64,000 nt of DNA from JAFGVL01 sp963662245. GTDB lineage: Bacteria; Bacteroidota; Bacteroidia; Bacteroidales; Paludibacteraceae. The translations under genes were made by a program, and so were the position numbers. The notes beneath the pieces were generated by a model. That model worked only from the letters and a program-made list of their open reading frames with translations. It had not been told where the DNA came from and made no database searches. Positions 10,501 to 17,497 of this stretch are shown piece after piece. The first letter of the stretch is position 1; each line of letters opens with the position of its first letter. The stretch is from assembly GCA_963662245.2 (NCBI GenBank), contig CAXXVQ010000001.1, positions 186,001 through 250,000 of the forward strand, read 5' to 3'.

Positions 10501-13291
10501 ACCTATTGGTTCAGCTATTACCGGAACAACTGCAGGAGTTGCTTTAGATTTCCCAGGCACATATACTGATGAAGGCTTATACTCTGTTGAAGCAAATATC
10601 TCTGGTCTGGATTGTACAACAGCTAGTTTGAATAGCATCTCAATTACTCAAATAAAAAATCCAAAAGACATAGCCATTACAGGTGACACTGCATTTTGTG
10701 ATTTAGGAGGTTCGGCTTCGATAATTTTATCATCGACAGAGTCAAATGTGATTTACAAGTTATATTTAGATGACATTTACACCGGAGACTCAATTATTGG
10801 TAATGGTGGACAAGCAAACTATACAGTTACAAACGAAGGAACATACACTATTGAAGCAAAAAGAAAACTTGCTGCAACTACTTGTCCGATGTTCTTATCA
10901 GACACTATTAATATTACAAGAACTGCATTACCAGATTTGAAAAACATTACAGTAATAGATGGTACCGACTGTTCTAACGGAACTGTTATCACAATTGAAC
11001 TTACGCAAGTAGATGTTATTTACACTCTTTATAATAGAACTACTGGATTACCGGTAAGTGGCTATCAATTAATTGGCGATGGTTCTGATCTATCATTCCC
11101 TGAAATAATTGATACTGATACATACTATTACATTATGGCAAGCAATAATGGCTGCCCTATAGAACTTACACAAGCAGATATTTATGTAAATATTCCCGGG
11201 GTAGTTAAAAAACAAAATGTATCTGCCCCATCACCAATATGTGAAGGAGACAACTCTATTACATTAGGACTTGATGATACTGAAAGTGGTATTAATTATA
11301 AGCTATATTTAACAGATGGAGACACTATTAATCACACGGATTTATTAATTGAAACAATCATTGGCGATGACAACCAAATGAATTTCTCAACTAATATTAC
11401 CGAAGCTGGTGAATATTATGTTCTTGGGATTAATACAGTCACTTCTTGTGAAAATAGAATGACCAACTCTCCAATAATAAGCTTTAATCCTCTACCAAAA
11501 ACATATGATGTTATTACTGATGGACTTTTCTGTGATGCAACTTTAGGCACAAGCATTAGGTTAAACTCAACAGAAGTGGGAACAGTTTATCACTTACAAT
11601 TATTAAACAGTGATTATACTGTAAACTCTGAAGTTAGCCAAATTACTGGTAGTGGAAGTGCCATTAGCTTTAACAATATTGCTACAGAAGGAAAATACAA
11701 TGTATATGCAGAGTCTTCTTTAGGCTGTACATCAAATATGAATGATACCGTTGACATTATTCAAAAAAACGACCCTACCCTATTTACAATCAGTGTTGAT
11801 AATTCAGCATTTTGTAATGGAGGAACAGGAGCTGACATGTTCATTAGTGGTACTGAAAATGGAGCAGTGTATATTATTACAGATTTATCAACTAACGATA
11901 CGATTCAATATCCATCTACAGCAGATAATTCTTCACCTGTTAAAATTGCAACTTTAGACGAAGGTTATTACACCGTTTCTGCAACTTGGGGCAATGATGC
12001 TTGTGAGGTTAGCTTAACTTCTACTCCAATCAATATTTCGAAAGCAAATGAACCATCATCGAACATTAAACTAAGTTTAGATGCTAGTTTGATTTGCAAC
12101 GGAGATTCTACTTATTTGCGTGTAAACAATATTGCAACAGGAGCATTTTATGATCTTGTAATAAATGGAATAAACCAAAATAGATATATTAACAGTGCTA
12201 CAGATTCTGTAAAATGGAAAGTTTCAGGTCCAGTTGATACAGATGTATCATTCAAGGTATATACATATTCTACCGGATATATTTCATGTGGAAAATACTC
12301 AGATACAACAATTGTACTTTCAATTAAGAAAGCACCTGAAGCATACAGCCTTGTTCCATCAAACAGCTCATACTGTAAAGGAGCTACAGGAGCTACAATA
12401 AGCGTAAATAACTCGCAAGATGGCATGACTTATGAATTATATGACGGAGCTCTAAACTTATTAGAAACTTACTCTCCTCCAACTGGATCAGCAGGTTCAG
12501 CATTTTCATTCACAAGCCAACTATTAGCTAACACATATAGTGTAAAAGCTAGATACAATACTGGGAATTGTTCTGCTTCAATGAACAATAATATTACAAT
12601 CACTGTTGATGATTCAAGTATGACTTGTTTCCCATTTGAAGTTAATGCAGATACTTTATTCTTAACTCCTAATAGTTCTAAAGGTGAGAAATATGTATCT
12701 ACTGCAAGTCTAGGTGGTAATGATGTTCTAAACTCTACTATTGACATTAACTTACAGTACAACCTAATTACTTCTTGGGTTGACCTAAATGGAAACAGTG
12801 CCAATACAGAAGGAGATGTTGAATTTGACTCAAATACTCAGGAACTATTTAACTACTATAAAAGCAGTAATTTCTATGGTCGTGACTCAGTAATATACGA
12901 AATAGTTAATTTGGATCACCAAAACAGAAAAGATACAGCTATTATTTATATTTTTGTTGGCAATGAGGAGCTTGAAGAAAATATCACTATTTTAATACCA
13001 AATGCATTTACTCCAAATGGTGATGGTAAAAATGACCTTTATGTAATTGAAGAAGTAGAAGGTCAAGAAAGCTCAGAACTACAAGTATTCAATCGCTGGG
13101 GAGCAATAGTATATCGCTCTGAAGGCGAAAACTATTTAAACAACTGGGACGGAACAGCAAATATTGGTATAGTGGCATCTGGTAAAGATTTACCGGTTGG
13201 AACATATTTCTTCTTATATAATGTATCTTATAAGTTAGATGAAGTGATTAAAAGCAAGAAGTTCAGTGGATATATTGAATTAAGAAGATAA
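4595..13291 (+). CDS. Giant repeat adhesin with T9SS type B (gliding-motility-associated) C-terminal sorting domain
   Basis: The 2898-residue secreted protein begins with a signal peptide (MKKASILIVSLLLSLTSQIYG); this ATG is preferred to a TTG 45 nt upstream. After an N-terminal region come 15 tandem PKD/Ig-like modules of about 85 residues (nt 5252-9057). Each has 'PTPTISG', a Cys in 'VCxG', the core 'SGMSNYxWTISSGG', and a second Cys in 'GCSA'. A second family of about 11 modules of roughly 92 residues follows (nt 9560-12610, 'YCxGxxG...YxLYxNG'); one more of this kind precedes the first array. The C terminus holds 'PNAFTPNGDGKNDLY', 'FNRWGAIVY' and 'NNWDG', the TIGR04131-type domain that targets proteins through T9SS with a PorP/SprF partner, which is the next gene. 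It resembles SprB-like adhesins in layout. The ligand is unknown. Confidence 0.92.
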   Translation: MKKASILIVSLLLSLTSQIYGQDGPQLRGARGTITSLESSYCNNETNDDIVPNTWESETTICLWGVYTTDGLSHPGWYSVTGTGTSTVLHFNPDKVESKYYGDTILFECTQKKGIISLTIDADITYVYPIPTKYTVTGDTTICPGGTATIKLSDTDSADVQYLLYRNGGYTGLSALGTKSNISFDVTSAGTYTIKARNTHDNGCITDMLSSAIVSLYTAPTPTISGDNSVCIGSSNIVYTTQTGKKNYTWTISDATSTIVSGTDTTYQAIINWNSSGNKTVKVNYENEFGCSAINPSQYNVVVRTLPIPTITGSLTTCQDGPYTYYTQTGGTNYDWQITGGTITSGLGTRIITVNWDSIGTQSLSVTYTDAYGCDPITPTTVNVVVKARPTPTIFGDTAVCKGTTSVIYQTEADQTSYTWTITGGTITSGATSKDATVTWTTVGENLIKVNYTNANGCRALSSTEYTVTVDPLPVPTISGDLVICEGDTQSVYKTETGMSDYAWTISAGGTIESATNIDSLVVTWSGTGTRYVSVTYKNSTGCAPTSPTTKSVNVSTRPTPSITGTDTVCDGSTDVIYTTQNGYYNFDWSISSDGIITSGQGTRQIKVTWTGTGDKKVFVNYENAAGCSALVPASFNVHVKEKPTPTISGSQVFCLDSTLTKTYNTEAGMSNYVWTVSSGGTIVSGENTNTIGIKWQTTGEKIITVNYTNNIGCSAPTPTRDTITINPTPTPVISGLSTVCNGTTEIYTTASGMPSYTWLVPSGGTITNGLGTNAITVTWTSAGARTIELNYTNLYGCIAKTATIDTIQVLAAPTPTITGLATVCEGSTSVVYTTQQGMYNYDWNISPKGTIVNGENTYRIEVDFDTTGVQTLTVNYENSLNCAAANPASKTINVVALPKPSIKGDSTVCELDTITYTTDLGMNNYNWTVSMGGSIVSGQNKNTVVVAWNTSGAQTIAVSYKNAIGCTSKPKTVNVTVSPKPTPTITGADTICVDEVTTYSTESGMSNYNWTIIGGVINSGLGTNTVNVRFTSSGEKYLKVNYDNTSGCSATIATTDTIFVKPITTPTISGSTIVCTGTTGISYTTQSGMSNYIWTISSGGTIKSGQGTNEVIVDWGNTASGQSISVIFDDTKGCSPLIPTSQVVNIVAEPTPSINGYSTGCLNQTTDFTTESGMSNYSWSVTGGAIISGNNTNAITVRWTSTGQQTVSLNYTVAGNCTADTATLKTVTIYTPPTPIITGPDTACANGGNVLYTTEGGMTNYTWSSSGGGVINSGAGTNTIEISWTTSGNKTIYVNYKNNDGCLAPSPTSKKVYTKESPNPTISGTDTLCLGTTGVKYITESGMSNYIWSVSSGGILVSGQGTDTIVVDWTNSSGTQTVSVNYSNTNDCQAAKATIDTIYVSPLPKPKIFASNGGCVGTTTTYTTESGMSNYVWTYTSGATYISGQGTNTLVVKWNSVSTDTIGITYTSTLGCNPTKPTTKIVNVSNPPTVNLTAIDNPTCQGETVNLTATTGLANYKFYINASSINNGSNNIYSTTTLNNNDSIYVVGTSIEGCSSSSTPKVIMTVYDSPTASLSVSPSTSIIEGTNVIFTASGGNDYQFLINDSIVQDYSINETYSSLSLKDNDTILVKVSNANNCIDTASAIISVLDSISRKDLFASDTEYCSSESGVTVYINNPQSGITYELIRKSDNHNFGTGSQSASTNTWANVTTSAIGTDSFKVYGYYPAFPSSKVQMKNTINITQVGTPTAFSMSPTGTVIDCNGGTGYEIKLSNSEIAVQYILYKNGSSTGVIISGTGNEISFGNQTLEGTYTIYAKHLSAGCENTMTGTFTIDLNSTKTIYNLTSTPTSGKFCEGSNGVEIILNGSTNNETYNLLFNNSTIVKSITGNGNSISFGQFTTEGTYTASVDDSGCGVSMNGSVDVIKEAKPTAYTLYASNNGYYCEGTNGISLSLSGQQVGIEYQLMINGTPIGSAITGTTAGVALDFPGTYTDEGLYSVEANISGLDCTTASLNSISITQIKNPKDIAITGDTAFCDLGGSASIILSSTESNVIYKLYLDDIYTGDSIIGNGGQANYTVTNEGTYTIEAKRKLAATTCPMFLSDTINITRTALPDLKNITVIDGTDCSNGTVITIELTQVDVIYTLYNRTTGLPVSGYQLIGDGSDLSFPEIIDTDTYYYIMASNNGCPIELTQADIYVNIPGVVKKQNVSAPSPICEGDNSITLGLDDTESGINYKLYLTDGDTINHTDLLIETIIGDDNQMNFSTNITEAGEYYVLGINTVTSCENRMTNSPIISFNPLPKTYDVITDGLFCDATLGTSIRLNSTEVGTVYHLQLLNSDYTVNSEVSQITGSGSAISFNNIATEGKYNVYAESSLGCTSNMNDTVDIIQKNDPTLFTISVDNSAFCNGGTGADMFISGTENGAVYIITDLSTNDTIQYPSTADNSSPVKIATLDEGYYTVSATWGNDACEVSLTSTPINISKANEPSSNIKLSLDASLICNGDSTYLRVNNIATGAFYDLVINGINQNRYINSATDSVKWKVSGPVDTDVSFKVYTYSTGYISCGKYSDTTIVLSIKKAPEAYSLVPSNSSYCKGATGATISVNNSQDGMTYELYDGALNLLETYSPPTGSAGSAFSFTSQLLANTYSVKARYNTGNCSASMNNNITITVDDSSMTCFPFEVNADTLFLTPNSSKGEKYVSTASLGGNDVLNSTIDINLQYNLITSWVDLNGNSANTEGDVEFDSNTQELFNYYKSSNFYGRDSVIYEIVNLDHQNRKDTAIIYIFVGNEELEENITILIPNAFTPNGDGKNDLYVIEEVEGQESSELQVFNRWGAIVYRSEGENYLNNWDGTANIGIVASGKDLPVGTYFFLYNVSYKLDEVIKSKKFSGYIELRR
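5252..9057 (+). repeat. Array of 15 tandem ~254-bp coding repeats (PKD/Ig-like modules)
   Basis: Fifteen consecutive modules share a proline-rich start (PTPTISG and variants), the central NYxW motif and two cysteines. Nucleotide similarity is diverged rather than identical, so the array is old and maintained by selection rather than recently amplified. Paired cysteines in each unit could form one disulfide per domain after export. Confidence 0.88.
9560..12610 (+). repeat. Second coding-repeat array, about 11 diverged ~276-bp modules
   Basis: These units differ from the first array. Each starts near a Cys-Gly-rich turn (YCEGTNG, FCEGSNG, YCKGATG), has a strand ending in 'YxLYxNG', and closes with 'GTYTxxA...C'. 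A lone unit of this type also precedes the first array near nt 4990-5240. Confidence 0.75.
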
Positions 13292-13325
13292 TAAAAAATA
13301 ATATTTGCCCGAATTAAAGAGACAT

Positions 13326-14249
13326 ATGAGAAGATTACTGCCCATAATATTTATACTATTATTTTTTGATTGCATATTATATGCGCAAAATCAAAAACAA
13401 TATAACCATTTCATTGCAAACCAAGGCTTATTAAATCCGGCATACAACGGTACGCGCGATTTAATTAGTGGAGTCCTGGTTCTCAGAAACCAGTGGGTAG
13501 GATTAGAAGGTGCTCCAACGACTCAAGCGTTAAATGTGCACACTCCACTTAACTACTCTCCTCTTGGATTTGGTATTAGTGTAATTAATGAAACTGAAGG
13601 GGCACACCAAACTTTAGATTTCTATGGTGCGGGATCTTATCGTATAAACTTTGGTGCAGATAGAAACTTATCTCTTGGTCTTCAACTTGGATTTAACTCA
13701 TTTGCTTTTGACCAAAGTAAAATTGAAACCACAAACAATACCGACGAAGCACTATATGGCTCATCTAATTTTTCGATGAATACAGGTATTGGTGCTTATT
13801 ATTACACAAATAAATATTTCATAGGATTCTCGGTGCCTGAATTCTTCACAAATATTTATAATACCACAGAAGGAACATACAAAACCACATTTAGCTTAAG
13901 CAACATCCACTACTATTTATATGGTGGATATGTATTTGAGTTAAATGATGAAATTGCCTTAAAGCCTAGCATATTAAGCCGTGCTATTTATGGAGCTCCG
14001 TTCCAAAACGATTTTACTGGAAGTGTACTTCTGTACAAAGCAGTATGGCTTGGCGTCACATACAAATCGTCTAAGGAATTTGTATTTTTAGCTGAATACA
14101 TTATTAATGATAATTTTACTGTTAGATACTCATTTGACTACCCTTTTACAGACTTGAATACTGTAAAAAACTATGGTTCACATGAAGTTGGCTTACAATA
14201 TGACTTTTCATTGGGTAAAACAGTTATGCGTTCAATTCGTTACTTCTAA
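13326..14249 (+). CDS. PorP/SprF-family T9SS outer-membrane partner protein
   Basis: The product is a 307-residue outer-membrane beta-barrel with signal peptide (MRRLLPIIFILLFFDCILYAQ) and the family start 'QYNHFIANQGLLNPAYNGTR' directly after it. 'LRNQWVGLEGAPTTQ' is also characteristic. PorP/SprF proteins are needed to export or retain proteins bearing type B sorting domains. This gene lies 34 bp after such an adhesin and 12 bp before an OmpA-type protein, so it is probably the dedicated partner of the adhesin. The ATG at 13326 is chosen over a TTG at 13305 because it begins the signal peptide. The C terminus ends in an aromatic residue (RYF), as expected of a barrel. Confidence 0.93.
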   Translation: MRRLLPIIFILLFFDCILYAQNQKQYNHFIANQGLLNPAYNGTRDLISGVLVLRNQWVGLEGAPTTQALNVHTPLNYSPLGFGISVINETEGAHQTLDFYGAGSYRINFGADRNLSLGLQLGFNSFAFDQSKIETTNNTDEALYGSSNFSMNTGIGAYYYTNKYFIGFSVPEFFTNIYNTTEGTYKTTFSLSNIHYYLYGGYVFELNDEIALKPSILSRAIYGAPFQNDFTGSVLLYKAVWLGVTYKSSKEFVFLAEYIINDNFTVRYSFDYPFTDLNTVKNYGSHEVGLQYDFSLGKTVMRSIRYF

Positions 14250-14261
14250 AAAACTATTGAC

Positions 14262-17200
14262 ATGAAATTCCATAAGATTCTTATAATATTACTATGCATC
14301 TCAAGTCTAGTTTGCTCAAAAACAATTCTAGACAAGGCTGATGCTTTGTATGAGAAAGGTGATTACTATCTTTCTCTTGAAAACTATAAAACATACAAGC
14401 CAAAACCTAATGAGAAACTTGAACTTCAAAAGAAGATAGCTAGATGCTATTATAAATTGAATAAAATTGACGATGCGTACAAAGCTTTTTATGACATTAA
14501 GGACAGTTTATCTGGACTAGATATTTACATGTATGCAACCACATTAAATATGGTTGGTAATTATAAAGAAGCAATGAAATGGTACTATAATGTACCTAAA
14601 GATTTAGCCGAAGAATTAAAGGTTAAGGATAAAATCATGTCATGTCGTTGGGCTATCATGACAAAATCAGGTAGTAATATTGAAATTAAACCTACTACAC
14701 TTGCAGACCTTGGCCAATCATTTGGAATACAATACTACAAAAATGGTGTAGTATACTCTTATCCAGAAGAATCAAGTAACAAGTTCAAAAAAGACAACCA
14801 TGGATTAGACTTTCAAAATCTATTCTATTCAGATCTAAACGAGAACCAAATAGCCAAAGCAAAAAAGAAATTCTCAACAAACTTAGTTTTCCCTTATCAT
14901 ATTGGGGCAATTACTTTTTCACACAATTACACAAAAATCTACTATACAAAAACCGTTAAGTTAAAACATAACCAAAGTGTATTAAAGATTTTCAGTGCTA
15001 GTTACGACCCGAAAACAAATGACTGGGGCAATGAAACAGAATTACCTTTCAACAGCGATGATTATAGCTGTGCCCACCCTGCTGTTTCTCCAGACAATAA
15101 GTACCTATATCTTACATCTAATAAAGAAGGTGGATTTGGTGGAAAAGACTTATATCGAGTTGAAATTAAAGACATGGGAACTTATGGTCCAATGCAAAAC
15201 CTTGGAATGAATATCAATACCATCAATGATGAAATGTTCCCATTTATAGGGACTGATAACACACTATATTTTTCATCAAATGGTCATCCGGGATATGGTG
15301 GTTTAGATGTATTTAAAGCTACACCAACTCCAAATGGGTGGGATAATGTTATAAACATGATGATTCCAATCAACTCTTCTTATGATGACTTTGCATATAT
15401 CGTAAATCCAAACAATAAAAACACAGGATTTTTATCATCAGATAGAAATAGTAAATCTGATGTTATTTATGCAATAAACACTGTTGAAAAGGCTCCTCTT
15501 AAACTTGCTACAGTAATTGAAAATGCATCTGAAGGATACCCTATTGAAAACACAGAAGTTTCTTTAATTGACACAGAGACTCAAGAAGTTGTTGGGAATT
15601 CAGTAACAGATAAATATGGTGCATTCGAGATTCCTATTCCGGAAACATATAGAAATGACAACTCAAAACGACTTGCAGTTAAAATATCTAATGATAACTA
15701 TGAGGATAAAGTCATAACCGTTCCTGCAAAAAGAATACAAGAATTAAATAATAAAAGAATTCCGATTGAGAATGTAAACCAAATATATCCAAGTTCGTTC
15801 ACAGCAACACTGCAAGATGTGTACGATGGCACTCCTATTCGAAATAAAGAAGTACTACTTTCTGACACAAAATCGAACTACCTAATTGGCAAATCAATAT
15901 CAGACACAACAGGAAAAATAGACATTACTATTCCTCAACAATTTAGAAACGCAGACCAGAACTTTGACATCAAACTGCCGGCTAGTGATGGTTATGTAAG
16001 TCAAGACATGACGGTATCGATTAATGAATTAAGCCTATTAAACAAAAAAGGCGTAGATGTTCAACCTGTAAACAAAAAGATACCTGCAATATTCTCATCA
16101 AAACTTGAAATGGAATACACAAAAGCACCATTAGCAGATGCTGAAGTAGTTATGACTGATGTAAACACAGGTAAAGTAATTGGACAAGCAAAAACAAATA
16201 ATGATGGTTCATTCAACATTCCTATTCCAACAAAATACAGAGAGCCGAATAACTCATTCAAAATTACAACAAAATCTATCCCTGGATTATTAGTTGAAGA
16301 GATGACCATGACTATTTCAAATATTGATGAAGTAGCTAAAAAAGGTATTCCTGTAAAAAACGCTACAAGAGGAGAAACATTTACAATTAATTCTTCTGTA
16401 AAAGACATTAAAACAGATACTCCTATTAAAAATGCAAATATCATTATTAAAGATAAAATTACGGGTGATATAATCAGCAGAACATTTACTGATGAAAAGG
16501 GCAACTTTATAGCTGCTATTCCTACTAGCTATAAGAAAGATAAAAGAGACATTGAAATACAAACAATAGCTGTCCCTGGATATTACGACAATAATGAACC
16601 TATAGCAGTTGATGATGTAAATAAACTTAGCAAAGGAGTTAAACTACAACCAAAAGATAACTTCACTGTTAATGTTTCATCTAAACTTACAACTACTTAC
16701 AATGGAGGTGTAATAGCAAATGCGAACATTAATATTTATGATGCTGAAAGTGGGGAGAAACTTGGAAGCACACAATCAAAAAATGATGGTACATTTGAGA
16801 TCTACATCTCAGACATATATAGAGGGCCTAAAGAATTTATTCTTGAAATCAAAAAAGGAAAAGAATTTGAACCTAAGAAAATTGTTTCTACCATTGATGA
16901 CTTAGAGAATATGAGAAGAGATGGTATTGCCATGACTCCTATCTTTAATGATTACACCCTCGATGAAATCAACAAAATGTCTATTAAGCACAATAGAAAA
17001 GCGATAACAACGCAAGGATATACAACATTAGATAAACTGGCCTTCTTGTTAAAACAGAACCCAACTGTTATAATTAAATTAAATGGTCAAACAGATATTA
17101 GAGGTGAGCGCATGGAGAACCTTAGATTATCACAACAAATGGCAGAAACTGCAAAAAATTATCTAATTTCAAAAGGGGTTCCTGCAGCAAATATTATTTC

Positions 17201-17318
17201 CAGAGGCTATGGTGACAGGTATGTAATTAATAAGTGCAAAAGAGGTGTAGACTGCAGCCTTTTAGAGCATGATATAAATAATAGAGTTGAAGTTGTAGTC
17301 TGGAAGCACTTAAAATAA
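14262..17318 (+). CDS. PorE-like TPR / beta-propeller / multi-CRD / OmpA-C envelope protein
   Basis: The 1018-residue exported protein has these parts in order: signal peptide (residues 1-20), TPR-like helices (about 22-130, 'ALYEKGDYYLSLENYKTY'), PD40/WD40-like propeller blades (about 200-400, 'SPDNKYLYLTSNKEGGFGGKD'), and five tandem carboxypeptidase-regulatory-like repeats of about 97 residues (about 405-895). A C-terminal OmpA peptidoglycan-binding domain follows ('NGQTDIRGERMENLRLSQQ', 'HDINNRVEVVV'). Porphyromonas PorE has the same order and links T9SS to the cell wall, but with a single regulatory-like domain. The signal peptide ends 'SSLVCSK', where Val before Cys is a poor lipobox, so lipidation is doubtful. 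It is in an operon with the adhesin and PorP/SprF gene, ending at the 17356 hairpin. Confidence 0.87.
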   Translation: MKFHKILIILLCISSLVCSKTILDKADALYEKGDYYLSLENYKTYKPKPNEKLELQKKIARCYYKLNKIDDAYKAFYDIKDSLSGLDIYMYATTLNMVGNYKEAMKWYYNVPKDLAEELKVKDKIMSCRWAIMTKSGSNIEIKPTTLADLGQSFGIQYYKNGVVYSYPEESSNKFKKDNHGLDFQNLFYSDLNENQIAKAKKKFSTNLVFPYHIGAITFSHNYTKIYYTKTVKLKHNQSVLKIFSASYDPKTNDWGNETELPFNSDDYSCAHPAVSPDNKYLYLTSNKEGGFGGKDLYRVEIKDMGTYGPMQNLGMNINTINDEMFPFIGTDNTLYFSSNGHPGYGGLDVFKATPTPNGWDNVINMMIPINSSYDDFAYIVNPNNKNTGFLSSDRNSKSDVIYAINTVEKAPLKLATVIENASEGYPIENTEVSLIDTETQEVVGNSVTDKYGAFEIPIPETYRNDNSKRLAVKISNDNYEDKVITVPAKRIQELNNKRIPIENVNQIYPSSFTATLQDVYDGTPIRNKEVLLSDTKSNYLIGKSISDTTGKIDITIPQQFRNADQNFDIKLPASDGYVSQDMTVSINELSLLNKKGVDVQPVNKKIPAIFSSKLEMEYTKAPLADAEVVMTDVNTGKVIGQAKTNNDGSFNIPIPTKYREPNNSFKITTKSIPGLLVEEMTMTISNIDEVAKKGIPVKNATRGETFTINSSVKDIKTDTPIKNANIIIKDKITGDIISRTFTDEKGNFIAAIPTSYKKDKRDIEIQTIAVPGYYDNNEPIAVDDVNKLSKGVKLQPKDNFTVNVSSKLTTTYNGGVIANANINIYDAESGEKLGSTQSKNDGTFEIYISDIYRGPKEFILEIKKGKEFEPKKIVSTIDDLENMRRDGIAMTPIFNDYTLDEINKMSIKHNRKAITTQGYTTLDKLAFLLKQNPTVIIKLNGQTDIRGERMENLRLSQQMAETAKNYLISKGVPAANIISRGYGDRYVINKCKRGVDCSLLEHDINNRVEVVVWKHLK

Positions 17319-17355
17319 GCAACCTAAATATTTTTTATAAAAAATTTAACTTAAG

Positions 17356-17403
17356 AATTGTTTCGAATAAATCGATAAAAAGCATTTATTCGAAACAATT
17401 TTT
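17356..17403 (+). terminator. Strong terminator after the PorE-like gene
   Basis: A 17-bp perfect stem (AATTGTTTCGAATAAAT and its complement) with an 11-nt loop ends in a short T-run. It separates the adhesin-porP-porE operon from the SPOR gene. Confidence 0.8.
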
Positions 17404-17497
17404 GTCATTTTAACAAACATACTAAAGTTAGAAAAAAAGAAAATATTGCTATATTTACGGTGTTTAAAGCCTTTTCAAGATTTACTAAGCTTTATTT

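Noticed and set aside
12148..12804. Long antisense frames within the adhesin
   Set aside because: They are shadows of the repeat-rich coding strand; no family motifs or start context.
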